Shown one piece after another: positions 41,450 to 54,999 of a stretch of DNA of 64,000 bases (the stretch's first letter is position 1; each line of letters opens with the position of its first letter). Source of the DNA: Rhopalosiphum padi. Lineage: Eukaryota; Arthropoda; Insecta; Hemiptera; Aphididae. The stretch spans positions 58,568,152-58,632,151 of the forward strand of contig NC_083597.1 of assembly GCF_020882245.1 (NCBI RefSeq). The letters are read 5' to 3'. Both the position numbers and the translations under genes were made by a program. Below the pieces are notes generated by a model. That model saw only the letters and a program-made list of their open reading frames with translations, ran no database searches and was not told the DNA's origin.

Positions 41450-41940
41450 TCTTTAAGATTTGGTCGATTAGGCATACGATAGCTACCGACGCTACCGTTG
41501 CTATAGCGGCATATTAAATATTATTTATTAATATTAATCTATGAATCTATGATAATAATGGCTTACATTGCTTACAACCACTCGATACGCGACGCCGGTG
41601 GTACAGAACAGTAGAATAATAATATGTCACTGTGTCAGTCACCGCGGGTGTTTCGTTTATTATCACAGGCGTGTTCGAAATGTTAACTGTGTTTATTTTA
41701 AGTATCGCAAACCCCTGATAACTGATAACAGCGAGCTTATTAAGCAAAAAATTGATACGAGCACGAACGTATTTTAACCGTGATACACTGAATACTGATA
41801 CTGTCTTAGAGGACCGAAACAGCCAGAAGTCGTGAACATCACTACATTCAGTAGTTATTAGTTTTACATTTTTACATTTTTATCGTGGTGTTTCTGTATT
41901 CAAACTTCAAACGCAATTCGTATTTCGTCCATAACAGGTA
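41450..41940 (+). promoter_or_regulatory. Probable promoter and leader exon of kelch gene
   Basis: A CpG-richer block lies between IFT80 and the kelch start codon (sites such as gatacgcgacgccggtgg near 41,585). A good donor, ATAACAG|GTAGAT, follows at about 41,938, and a possible acceptor (cttcag|gtcaaatg) sits near 42,857 just upstream of the first coding ATG. I read this as a 5' UTR exon, an intron of about 0.9 kb, and then the coding exon. The transcription start is not resolved. Small open frames here (41.5-42.2 kb) show no recognisable protein. Confidence 0.4.
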
Positions 41941-42360
41941 GATGAACATTTTTTTTTTTTTTTTAACATCGGTGTCCGTTTCCAAAGGCTCTGTCAAAGT
42001 CAAAGGACATAGTCTCATCCTCATGATAGACATCTCCGGTGATTTAAAATTGATTTATTTATTTAAAATAACAAGCTTAGTCACCGTAGTGGTAATTAAA
42101 TTATTTTCAAACGCACACAATAAATTTAAGGACGGATTTGAAAATAATATCGGGGAATAATTAATAATAACCGAGATGTGACTTAAATATTTCATTAAAA
42201 TATTAGATACCCTTTTAAAAATAAATTACTTCACTCGTGGTTACATTTCATTTTTTCATACCTACCTACTTAGTACTTAAACAGAAAATAATTTAATATC
42301 AACAAATTCTTCAGTTACACACTTAAAATATACTCATGTGTGGTAATTTGTGTTATTTAA

Positions 42361-42583
42361 GAGGACGTAGAACCTGCATGTGTTATCTCTGTCTTACACA
42401 CTTGTGACATAGCAAATTTTTGTTCGCCATTTTTAATATTGTGCTGTTAGTTTTGATATTAGAGTGAACTGACCCATTATAAAATTTAAAGGTAAGATAA
42501 TTATCCTGGGCCCCATGTTGCTTTTTATTGATATTATTATTTTTAAGTAAGTTATGATCATTTTAAAATGGTACTACGTCCTC
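42361..42583 (+). mobile_element. Short TIR element with TTAA target duplication
   Basis: Ends are GAGGACGTAG(A/T)ACC in inverted orientation: 14-bp terminal repeats with one mismatch. They are flanked on both sides by TTAA (42357-42360 and 42584-42587). TTAA duplication is typical of piggyBac and Kolobok superfamilies. At 223 bp it has no coding capacity, so it is non-autonomous. It sits in the inferred 5' UTR intron of the kelch gene. Confidence 0.75.
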
Positions 42584-42907
42584 TTAATGTACATCAGTTA
42601 ATATTTAAGTAATTTATGTTCATAATACATTTTAGATATATTAAAATGGTTTTCTCTGGTTTCCTTTCCCTAAATCAGGTCCAGTCCATATATTATTATA
42701 TCCTGTACAGTCGATTTATTATTGTGATACTTTCATTTATTTCCGTTTTCTATATTTCTATAAATCTTTAAAATATGGGTTAAGTGTGTACTGCCACAAG
42801 GAAATTTATTCTTTCAATATATACTCTAATTATGTTACTTTTAATTAATCTTCAGGTCAAATGAGTAATTAATTTTTATGTTTTAAAAAGGTGTTATGCA
42901 GTGAAAA

Positions 42908-45081
42908 ATGTCGAACAATATTTCAATATACAAATTCAAACCATTTCAGTTCTCAATATTGAAGAAAAATCATGATCCACAGCAACGTCCATTGGCAAGA
43001 AGTGGACATCGTGTAGTGTGCAATAATGCCTATTTGTTCTCGTATGGAGGTTTTAACCCTCAAACAAATGTTAGACAAATATTTTTTTCTTTATAATAAT
43101 TACTGTCAATTCTTAATATTTATAATTATTTCTTTTAAGTGTAATGGTGTTCTGCTTTTAAAATAGAAATTTTCTTACTATTTATTATTTTTTAGTTGCC
43201 TTAATTTATATTGTAATTCATTTTAGACATATTTTTAAGCATATAAACCATAATCAATATATACTTACAGGATGTTTTGCTTCGTAATCGAGTGTCATCT
43301 GCCATGCGGGAGCTTTGGAAGTATTGTTTTGATTTAGGAGAATGGAAAATAATTAAGTGTAACAATGTACCTCAAGAATTAGCATCTAGTTCAGTTACAT
43401 TATCTGGTAACATAATCATTATATATGGAGGTACTGGAGTTCCATTTGGAGCATTTTGTAGCAATCGCATGTACTTGGGTAGGATTTTATACAACTTAAA
43501 TTTATGATGTGCATAACTATATTTTATTGTTCAATTTTAATAATTCCAGGAAATTTAGCCAATGAGTATAAAGAAAATGGAATGAGTTTTGAAGAGTTAG
43601 AAGTGTCTGGAGATGTTCCATTACCATTATATGGACAAGGTGTCGTAATGGATGGTAAATATATTTATTCAATTGGTGGCACATCTGGTTACGAGTATGA
43701 GATGGATGTTCATCGATTTGATTTGAGTACAAGAAAATGGGAGTTGTTACATAAGTCACTCGGAGAAGGTCAAGAACCTGAACCTAGATATCGACATGAA
43801 GTGGTATTCTATAAGGGTAGAATATACATATTCGGCGGAGGACGTGGTGGTGCTAGAAATATTTACTATGGTTTTTCGGTTAGTATAAAATATTTTATTT
43901 ATATTTTTAAATATATGTTATACTCAACAGAGTTACTTTTTTTTCAATTCCATTCTTTTGTTGAATTTAACTTTTTGATGAGTGCATTTTTATATTATGA
44001 CTCATTCATACAGTGAATTTATTTTAAAGATATAAAATACATTTTCAATTTATCTAACTTAAGTAATATGTACATAAATACTTCACTGGTAGTATGAAAG
44101 ACATAAATCTACATATGGTAGCATATATTTCATTATATATTTATTATTTTTATAATATAATTTAAGCTGTAATGTTTTTATTCAGTCATTTGAATAAATT
44201 ACTGTTAATAATGACAATAACTGTTTTGTTTAAGTAAAATTTAAATTAATAATTTAACTAAAAATAGGTTGTTAATAACAATAGTACTTAAAATGTTATA
44301 AAGAATACCCTATTAATGATGTAATTATGTAATGAACATAGAGCCTTTACCTATTGACAATTTTTGTATATCAAATAAGTCGATAAAATATACTATTAGC
44401 ATTAATTTTAAAATATACTATATAATATTGATGTATGACTATCATATAAGTAAATTTATTGTACGCTATTGTTGCTCATCAATTTGTATCTTAATAATGA
44501 TAATAATTTTATGTTTTAAATTCTTGTATTTTATAATCTTATATTATTATTTTTACTAGAAAATCCATATGTTTGATTTGGCCACTAGACAGTGGCAATT
44601 TCTTCCGGCCAAACATGACCACAGGGTACCAAAACCTGGTTATCCCAATAACCGAAGCTGCCATAGCTGTGTTCAATGTCCCGAGAATTCTAATTTGGTG
44701 TATATATGTGGTGGTTTTGATGGCTTCCAATCCTTCAAAGATGTTTGGCGTTTTGATTTCGACACCTTACAGTGGGAAAAACTCACAAAGTGTATTATGC
44801 CTCGGCCGGTATACTTTCATTCTACTGCTGTAACTCCTTCTGGTCGTATGTGTTGTTATGGTGGCATAGTTTCTGATGACGATGTAGATGCTAGAGGTGG
44901 CCGTTCAAATGATATTACTAGTGCATGGATTATAATACCCAAATTGAAAATCATATGTTGGGAAGCAATGGTTTACTATTTCAAAGATCAGATGTTTGAA
45001 TCTAGTGATGAGAATTTAAAGAAAATTGGTTTACCTCAAGAATTCTATGAACGAATAATTGAAGCACGAAGAATTTGTTAA
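42908..45081 (+). CDS. KLHDC10: Kelch domain-containing protein 10 (slim-like)
   Basis: Kelch beta-propeller protein. Vertebrate KLHDC10 is a CUL2-type ubiquitin-ligase substrate receptor for C-terminal degrons and an activator of ASK1 stress signalling; the fly orthologue is slim. Four coding exons: 42908-43069, 43271-43478, 43550-43878, 44560-45081. They total 1221 nt, 406 aa (human 442). Kelch repeats with paired glycines are visible: RSGHRVVCNNAYLFSYGGF, IIIIYGGTGVPFG, KYIYSIGGTSGYEYEMDVH, RGRIYIF-type strand followed by GGGRGG, NLVYICGGFDG and PVYFHSTAVTPSG. The C-terminal GLPQEFYERIIEARRI segment matches the family's terminal helix (GLTQGLIERLK in human). The ATG at 42908 was chosen because it has an AAA context and no in-frame alternative lies closer to the first repeat. 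A non-coding 5' exon is likely near 41.8-41.9 kb. Intron 2 is 71 bp. The gene is convergent with HMG-CoA reductase. Confidence 0.93.
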
Positions 45082-46966
45082 ATTAAATTGATTTCAAAAA
45101 TACATTTCTTCATTAAAGTTATTTAGAACATTAATGTTGTTGATATTATATGAATATTGAATATTTTTGATGAATTTATAAAATCTTGTATGGTTTTTAA
45201 TGTCAATTGTATTGTATTACACCATTATGAAATTTATCAAAAAATGGTTTTGAAACCATAATATATATAGGTAATCTAATGTTTAAAACATTATTACAAT
45301 TTTGATTATTGTTCTTTTTTATTTTAGTTTTAAGAATTAAAAAAAAAAATTGCTAGATATAAATTGTAATTTGTAAAAATCTGACTTAAGTTGGCTAACT
45401 CATCAACATTATTATTGTAATTTTATTTTTAACATAAGTATTTAAAACTATTATGGTTGATGTATTCTTATATGTATAATAATAAAATTGATTTCCAAAA
45501 ATTCATAAGCTTTGTAACATTTTTCAAAATGAAAATATCTATTCCTATTGTACTGACCAAATTGAATGTTAAAAGTTGATGATAGGGGATTAATTAGACA
45601 TTATGTGTAATCCTCTTCAGTTATTAAACACACAATTGGTATGTTTATGTGGTCGCTAAATTATGAATATAAAATAGTTGTTTAATTTTTTGGCATTCTA
45701 CACAACACTCAGATATTTATTTAATTTCAACTTTATTTTCATAACTCCTAGAATAAACTTTAAAGAATAATTTTAAAAAATGTACAGAATACTAAGTACA
45801 CAGCATTATAGCTTAATTTAAAAAAGTTAATGTTGCTTTCTTTATATCTATAAAGTTCCCAATTAGACAGATCATTAGATTTGTAAAAAATAGCAATATT
45901 TTGTAAATTATAAATATTAGGTTTTCAAATTTACAAATAAATTATTTTAAAAGGATGATTTTATCTAACTCATCAACTTTGTAGCATAGATTTGAAAAAT
46001 ATGTCTATCTTTCAAAAAATTGGACTTTAGAATTTACAAATCAATCTATTTTGGTTTTCGGGCAGAACGTAGTTTGATAGATTTAAAATTTTTAATGGCT
46101 TATTTACAAATTCTAAAAACCAATTTGTGAAATATTTGTCACATTTTTCTGTTCAGTATCTAAAATGATGTATTTGTTTATCCACAGACATAAAATTTAA
46201 TTTGAAAAATTTTAAACCTAATAGTACCTTTTAGCATCAACATGTTTTTATTTTTAACCTCCCCCTAGCAATGATACATCATTTAATATTTTTCAATTAA
46301 ATGGAAAATAGTTGTTTTTTAAAAATGTTATCACATTTTTACTTTTAACATCATAGTACCCATAGAATTATAACATTTGTAGAAAACTATACAAATGTGT
46401 GAATACAGAATATTATATTGAAGTAAATATTTTCAGTTATTAATCATAATTCATAAGTATAACTAGTATAAGTCTTGTAGTTTTATATCTTATTGGTTGA
46501 GTTTCATATTTAACACCTCAATTTTTTTTATATTGATCACCTATCAATGTATATAATAACATGTCCTGACTTATTAACAATGAACATTCATTTTCATTAT
46601 ATTGAAAAGTTTTAACTATTTGGGACATTTTAGATATGTGCAAATATGCAATTCTAACATGCAAAATGTACGGTTTAATACTCTCACTTATTCAAACATT
46701 AAATGTTCATTAATAAAAAGCTTAATAACGTTCATTTCATTTTTTTCTTGTATATACATTACTATACTATTGGTTAATTACCGCTTTAAAGATTAAAAAA
46801 ATACTCTTTTGTAGTGTTGACAAAATACAAGGAAAAAAAACATTGTATTCACAGAAAATATTCACTATATAATAAAATGCCATTTGTTTATATACAACAT
46901 AGATTCTAACAAAATAGAATTAAGTATTAATTAAGTATTAAGTAAAATAAATTAATTTCACGTCAC
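45082..46966. other. Convergent intergenic region, kelch gene / HMG-CoA reductase
   Basis: Contains the 3' ends of both genes. The sequence is A+T-rich with no recognised gene; the frame at 46,602-46,796 is chance. Confidence 0.6.
45481..45486 (+). terminator. Possible poly(A) signal of kelch gene
   Basis: An AATAAA lies 400 bp beyond the kelch stop codon, and an ATTAAA at 45112-45117 is only 31 bp beyond it. Either could serve; neither has other support in this A+T-rich DNA. Confidence 0.25.
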
Positions 46967-49900
46967 TCAAGACACACAGTTTTTTATTTGTCTAGTTGAT
47001 TCGCATGATTCTGTTTCTAAATTCTGAATGGAAGGTGCGGATCTGTAATAAAATAAAAAATGAATTAGTTTTAATTCATAAATTGTTGTTTAACATTTTG
47101 TGCAATACTCGTGGCAACATAATTTAATTTATCAAATTGTATTCATATAGTATTGTCTTGTTTACACATTTTATATGATATTATTTTTAAAATGTAAATA
47201 GTGTAAAGAAGATGTATCATAAATAATCAATCAAATAAAAAATGAACTCTTACCGATTGTGAATCATGTGACTTTTCACTAAATGACCAGCAGTCAAGGC
47301 TGACATCAGTGACAGCTCACCTGCCAAAACTGTTGCACATAGTATACGTGCTAACCGTTTGGCATTGGCCCCGGGGGTTTGAGAGTTTGCACCTCGTACG
47401 CCAAGCATTTCTAAACATGCAGATTGACCAGGTAATGAGGTTCCTCCACCAACTGTACCAATTTCAACGGAAGGCATTGTACATGATACATAAAGGTCAT
47501 CACCAAATGCTTCCATCAGTGTCATACAATTACTACTTGCTACATTTTGCGCTGGATCCTAAATGATTGACAAAAAATAAATAAATCTATAGCTAAAATA
47601 TTATATTTTATTGATAAAAAATGTTTATTTACTTGTCCTGTAGCAATATACACAGCTGTAACAACATTGGCAGCATGAGCATTATTTCCTCCAATACTAC
47701 CAGCAATTGCCGAGCCCATCAAGTTTTTACTAATATTAACATCAACTAATGCTGCTACAGTGGTTTTCAGTACCTCTGTTACAACTTTTGAAGGTACAAT
47801 AGCTTCACTAACAACATATTTTCCACGACCTTCAATCCTATATAAGAAAAAAAAAATAAGAAAATGTAATATAAATAATTTTATAATTCATAAACAATTA
47901 AATAAATTTCATACCAGTTGACTGCGGCTGGTTTTTTGTCTGAACAAAAATTACCACTCAAGCTTAAAACTTCCATGTCGGGGAAGTATCCTCCTATAAC
48001 TTTGAGAGATTTTTCTGTTCCCTGTTAAAAAAATATTAAAATATCAAGTATTATTTTAATTTAATCTAAGGGTATCGAAGATAGACCAAGAAGTCATTAT
48101 TTAACATAAATTAGTAAGTTTTTTTTATTTACTTTGGATAACATATTCATGCCCATTGCATCACCCGTAGACGCAGTAAACCGAATAAACAAATGTCGAC
48201 CAGCTATGCGTACAAGTAATTTTGTGAGTCTAGCAAATCTGCTTGTTGAATCAAATGCTGACTTAATTATTTTGAATTTTTCTGGATTGTCCATCCACAT
48301 TTTTGCTTCGCTAATATTTTAGAAATAAAACTATTATTTTATGAAATTCTCAATAGCTAAATGGAAAACCATATACATACCTTGCAGTAGTAACCGAAGA
48401 GAATCTAACAACAGGTCCTCTAGTCATACCATCGTCCACAACTCTCGTTATAACACCACCGCATAATGTCAGTGCTCTACAACCCCTGTTTGTACTGGCT
48501 ACTAAACAACCTTCAGTGGTTGCCATGGGTACTTGATAAAATACATCATCCACAAGTAATGGTCCAGCAACACCGACAGGTACAGCTACGTATCCTATCA
48601 CATTCTCGCAATTTGTTCCTAGTACCTAGTAGAGATTTCAATAACATAGTATTATTCTATACTATATGTTTATACCATCCATTAGTTGTTCCTTACTTTT
48701 GAATAATCATAACCAATGTAAGGTAATTGTATTAAGGCTTCAGTGAGATTGCTTTCTGCTGCAATTATTTTTCTTCTAAGACCAACACCCCTCTCTGGGT
48801 TATTGACACACTTCTCCAACATGTACGGTTTTATATGGTTCGATTTCACCAACATTAATACTTCTTCATCATTTAATTGTTCAGCTGATTTCTAAATAAT
48901 AAATAAATATATTTATTATAACCCATTGTAATATATACAGTAAGTATAACAGCTTGGGAGGTTAATTCTTAATTTATAACTATTATATACTATGCATTAG
49001 TTTTTGTAATTAAAGTTTAGAAGTATAGATAAAAAGTTAGTAAATAAGTAATATAAATATTTGTAATGAAATGAATAAATTAAAATAGTCACTAAAAATT
49101 AGGTAAAATAGTAAAATCAACACACACGGATAATGCAATCAATATTAATACATTAATAGTTTGTACTTTAAAAATAACTTGTATAGACAATTAGTAATTA
49201 GTAATTACACATATACTTAAATAAATTACAAATATGAAATAAGCTTTTTTAATTTAGATTAAATGAACTAATACATAATAGTATTACTATTATATTACCT
49301 ACTATATAATACAACTTAACCTGGTACATATAAATATACTAACTAAAAATAAAATGCCCATTATTATTTGATTATATTTAAATACTTAATAGATATTAAT
49401 AACTGAAATTTTAAAATGTTACCATCATTACGGCTCTATATATAATAATATATTTATAGATTTAACCAAATTTTAAGTAATTAACTATTTAAATATTAAT
49501 AATAATTATAAATTTATTGATTGGATTAAACATAATGTGACAGACACTGTTTAATGTTAAAAGAGAACTTTTGATACACATAATTGGTATTTTATGCAAT
49601 AGTTATTCATAAATTGCTTTCAATAAGACATTTGCTAAATTCAAAATGTATAATGTTATCTATGTTTAAGACAGGGAAATATATGTGGGTATGACGTGAC
49701 ACCCTCTTAAATACATTTAAATTATCAAATAATTATACATTATACTGAATTAATAAAGATACACAGAGGAAGTATTTGTGTGTTTAATTACTTTTTTAAT
49801 GTAAAAAAAATAATTTACACTAAGCATTTATGTATTTATGTTTATTTATAAGTTGAGAATAATAAAAAGTCGAGAACACTGGCCAAAATAAATTATTTAA

Positions 49901-52900
49901 CCTAACTTAACCAAGGTTATTGTAAAAATATTTACCTGAGTCTTGTATATATCCAAACATTCATCAAAAGTTCTAATTTCCACATTGTTGTCCTCTAGAA
50001 CAATACTGCTATTAACATTTTCTGTTTGAACCATTTTGTTGGAAGTATAAACTGATGGTTTTCGATTATCAGTTTGGCTTTCTCTATGTTGAATATTTTT
50101 TTGAGTTTCAAGGACATGTACTGAATTACCTGTATGTAAAAATATAAAAAATAATTTGGGAATCTTTTATTTTTGTTAAATTTTTTAAGTTAATATACTA
50201 TTGAAATTGTGTATATTTATATTATTTATAAATTCTTATAATATTATGCTTTAAAATGAAAGATTATTAACAATAGAAATATCTTCGATTTTGAAAGGTC
50301 AAGAATATGTTGCAGTTAAAAAGAATTATAATACTGTTAAATACAATGTCTATTCATATTTACTATACATATTTTAAAATTTTACTCACCGGATGTGTTA
50401 ACTGACTGTTTATTCACCTGCGCTAAGGTATGAGCTAGATCATCGCGGTCTCCAAAGAACCAAAACCATACTATCATTGACAGTAAAAGTATCAATATAA
50501 CTATGTGATCAGCCCCACTAGCCATCCAACTATGGGAAAAAAGGTTAATATTAGATTTATAAGTTGATATTGTTTAAATATAATTGATGTGAACATATTA
50601 GTTATTTACAGATATTCACACTTACTGTACAATAGAGCTATGAACAGAACGATGGGTATTTTCTTCGGTTTCATTAAATACAGCAAATTTAGTTACTTGC
50701 ATTCCTAACATATTATCTGTTTCTGTTTCCATACCACTCAATGCCCATCGACTAAAATGAAGTAAACAAGTTTCAAGTTTGTAATATTATAAAAAATAAA
50801 GGCACACTGAATGTTCTACGTTCTAAGAAAACATATAACCTTACAAACATTATAAGAATACATTCTATTGTACTAACTTTTTATTTAAATCTTACTATTC
50901 TAAGAGCATAAAAACTATTTTTCTGGATAAATAAATAAATATATATATATACAAACAGTAAAATATGGATTCACTAAAGGATAAGTGAAGGTAGGTAGTG
51001 TTTCTTATGCAAATCCTAGACTATTTTTAAAGCTATGAATGAAATCATACCTCTGAGCGTGAACAATCATTACACCAACTGACATTATCACCTTAACACG
51101 TTGTGTGATGGGATCAGTTTTATGATCATTGCAAATGGCAGTTATCTGAGAACGGTCACCCCAAAATGGCATACCATTTTCATCTCCTCCTCTAAGTAAC
51201 TGTTATTAAACAATACATTGTCAGTAAAACAAAGACTATATTCAATATTATTTTTAATTTAAAAACAAAAACAAAAACTTACATCCAATACCAGTGATAA
51301 ACAAGCTGGATAAAAACTCATGATTACCACATAGTTCACAATAAATGACATGCATGTAAACATACATAGTGTTTCTAAACGCTGGACACCTGACAGCATC
51401 CCAACACTGATAACAAGACTACAGACAATTGAATCCAAAGAAAATGACGGACCTAATAATGACATGCCTTTAGATATATTGTTGATTACTTCGGTTTGTG
51501 AGCAGCCACTAAGTGCAAATTGTGCCAACAAACTGGCTTTTTTTAAGTTAACAAGTAAAACTAATAGGAACAGGAACATAGCATCTCTGTAACAAAAAAA
51601 TAAAAATAAAAATAGTATTTTTAGGTACCAAAAATCAATCATTAAAACAATAAATCACAAATCAGATTTAGAATAAAGTAATCATAAACTAATAGAATCT
51701 CAAATTTAATAATATATTATAATTTACTATTCTGAAATATGTTTTTAGTTTTTAAATTGGGATTAGAAGCTACTAATGTACCAATTTTTATCATATTTTG
51801 CCTTAAAAAATTAATAAAAACTTACTTTAAGTCTCCGTTTAAGTAATGTATTACTATGGTACTAAAAACAAAGCTTGAAAACACTGTAAACATGGCGGCA
51901 ATACCTGAAAATATTTTCATAATCGAAATTATTATACAATTTTCTTATTTTTTATACAATAATACCATGTTTGATGAATCAATTTGAGAAATTATATCAA
52001 TATTTTGTATGATATGATACATAATAAAAATGGAAAGTAGAAGGTAACTAGGTAGTTAGTGCACAAGGTAATTGATGAAAGCAAAAACAAATGGATCAAA
52101 CAACCAGTTAGTGAATCAAGATGGAGGTAAAAATTGCAACAGTTATTTAATGTTTGAAAGATAAAATTTCAATAACAAATCAATTGATTAAATTATTTAA
52201 CCATTTGATAAACAAATAATAATAAACAAATATATAATATTTAAACATTTCTGAAAAATTGAAGAGTTTAATTGACTAATAAGTAAAAAGTTATGTAGAA
52301 TATAGATATGATATCTGTGTATAATAAATTAAAAAATAATTCACCTATAACACACTAATGGAGTTTTAATTAATTAACTACAAAATAATTGGTATGTTTA
52401 GTGACTCACTCTTTATACTTAAGTAGGTATGCATACAGAGTGCACAATGAAAATTTGACATATTTAAATGTAAAATTGTTAAAAACAATAATGAATGCGC
52501 AACTGTGTAAGACTTGATATTTGTTTTGTCTATTACTCATCAAAAGTTCCTTGGCAATTAATAAAACCAAACTACGATTCATTTGTTTTTATCAAGGAAG
52601 ATATGACACTATGACAGTTCTATAACATCTTTAAGATAAAAACTCATTTTCAGACCCTTTAAAGTGAATTAAAAATAAAGAAGGCTATATCAATCAGGGA
52701 TTCAAAATCTTGCCAGTAAACAAAACAAAGAAACAAAAAGCTTGGTTATACGATCAATTATTTTCGATGACCTTGCTAACATAAGTTAGTAATTACCAAT
52801 TAGAAATATTATTCACGGAATCAATAAAATATTTTTACTATATTATAATTTTTGTATGTCAAAAGGCCGTGTTTCATCTGGTTAAGAGTTTATAGTCGTC

Positions 52901-54269
52901 TAGACTGCAACATCTTGCATGATTAGTTGTACCCACTAGATGTCCAGTCATCCAGATATTTTAAACCATAATTACAATTTTTTTACCAACTTTGTTTAAT
53001 ACTTAAATGTATATCATACATAAAAATAAAAATATCTTACCCAAAACATATTTTGAATCCAACTGCCTGAGATTATTGAACTGATAATAGCAGTAAAGCA
53101 CGGCTATACATCTTATTAAAGTCATAAATATTACGTCGATGGCGTGTGATTCATCATCCTAGTGAGATTGAAAAAAATTAATACTTATTTATTAAGGAAT
53201 TGAAAAGATAATAAAAACCTAATAATGAATTGATGAATAATAATATATACTATAATTATGTATTGGGTAGGTATAGGAGTAAAACGGTTTTAAAACACTA
53301 TACACATGAATACACATGACGTGCATTATGCACTGTCTGTGTCTCACCCAGTTTGCTGTTGTCCTATAACCAGCATGACATAATTTTATTATATTTTCAA
53401 GTTCTTTATTGCTGTCAATCGCTCTTTCCCCAAAGAGCTCAGCTAAAAGCGGGTTTTCCACTATCGAAATCTACTTCTCCCTCGTCAACGCTCTTTCAGC
53501 TAATAATGTAAGTCTAATTATACATACTATTAATTTTTATTCTCCAATTAGGCCTCCAAATTTAGTAGTGTGAGCTTTATTTATTTATTTTTCTTTATAT
53601 TTATGTTTGTTTTTAATGATATGTAATTGTCGAGATATTATAATTTATGTTAAAATCTCATTAAATATATAAAAAAAAATACAAAACAAGTTCTTTATTA
53701 CCAGCAAAAATTTTAAAAGTTACATAGGTACTATACTGTGAATATTTAATGGATATGAATAATTTTATTTCTAAAGTATACACAAAAAACATCTTTTTAA
53801 ACAATTAGCTATATCAGAGTTATAAAAACGAAAAAAAAATACGTTAAAATTATTTGTGGGTTTAAAGGAAAACTAAATGGACACTGAAACACTTTAAATG
53901 CTGAAAAATTATTATTTTAGCAAACAAATAAAGTAATAGTTTTTGAAAATATAAATTAGAATAAATATCATTGATAGATAGGACGACGACAATAATATTA
54001 TTTTACACTCCGACCTCATATTAATATTATATACTATTTTAATAATAAAATACCAAAATTGATTTTACAGTATAATGTATTATAAAATCAATGATACTAA
54101 CAACTATCTTAGTGCTGTGCGGTAGGCTGTTCGGTCCGGCCGACAGTGATGGATCGGCCGTCTTGTCAATCGTCAGCATGCACGCAGTGACGGTAAGGAC
54201 TCCCACGATCACTTCCCAGGGGTGGCTGGCACAGCCTTTGCCAATGCCACCGAATATGTTGTCGAACAT
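46967..54269 (-). CDS. HMGCR: HMG-CoA reductase (mevalonate pathway)
   Basis: ER membrane enzyme reducing HMG-CoA to mevalonate with NADPH; in insects it feeds juvenile hormone, farnesene-type terpenes and prenylation. Sixteen exons, 5' to 3': 54269-54098, 53460-53348, 53158-53041, 51904-51826, 51586-51283, 51199-51051, 50751-50626, 50529-50390, 50129-49936, 48891-48697, 48625-48381, 48310-48133, 48021-47915, 47837-47633, 47558-47254, 47042-46967. They total 2706 nt, 901 aa (human 888). CASHPWEVIVGVLTVTACML is the first membrane helix. The sterol-sensing-type domain spans about 99-255, followed by a linker and the catalytic domain from about 470. Catalytic residues are Glu568 (MATTEG), Lys700 (SDKKPAA), Asp776 (GQDPAQN) and His872 (VKSH). 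The AMPK-site serine follows HNR at 878. Exon 2 is the least certain join: it is frame-consistent, but the donor is weak. A UTR acceptor lies 11 bases before the ATG (exon from 54280). Confidence 0.95.
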
Positions 54270-54671
54270 ATCTATGGGTCCTGCGAAAATAACAAAAAAA
54301 TCGACATACTTAAGTATTATATACATGTATATATAAGTTTTAAAATTTTCCCAATCCATTGATGGTTAGGTTAGAAAGATGTGGATTGTGGACTAACATT
54401 AATATATTAATAGTATCTTTAATTTTTTTATTTTGTAACAAAATACGATGAATTAAGTAAAAATAATATAAATAAAACCACTATATAGAAGTGTTAATCT
54501 ACACTGACGTAGTGTCACTACGAAGAATATTTTAATATTTTTTTTTTCTTTGTAAACCGTTTCTTCAATCGATCAAAATTAAGAATAACTTTACGAGCAT
54601 ATGTATTATATTACAATGCATTTTCCCCCTGAGCTACATGAGAGAGAGTCGCGTAAGCATTAATGTCTTAC

Positions 54672-54960
54672 CAAATATATTAAAATAACTATAGTGACAA
54701 CGGTTTCTTTAACATTATGTATACTATATAGGTAGAGGTAGTAGGTACTAATAATTAAAACACCGAGAAAAGAATACGTAGGTAAACTGTGTGATTTCGC
54801 ACTAAACTGATTTTCGTAATGGGTTGTGCACTTGTGTTCACTTAATTCAGTACACACATAAACACAACACAGCAGTCTGACTACAAAACGAAAAACGCGT
54901 AGAGTGGTTTTGCTGTAACCCGCGTACGAAGTACGATACGTGATCATACTTGAGACGACA
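54672..54960 (-). promoter_or_regulatory. Possible 5' leader exon / promoter of HMG-CoA reductase
   Basis: The first coding exon begins after a splice acceptor (tttcgcag, exon from 54280), so a leader exon must lie upstream on the - strand. A strong donor reading TTTG|GTAAGA ends at 54672. CpG-richer sequence with cgcgtacgaagtacgatacg-type words lies at 54,890-54,950. Start site and exon extent are guesses. Confidence 0.3.
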
Positions 54961-54999
54961 AATGTTACGCCAAGAATAGAATTACGATATTTTTCAACG

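Noticed and set aside
47309..47566. Frames on the + strand at 47.3-48.7 kb
   Set aside because: Antisense shadows of the HMG-CoA reductase catalytic exons.
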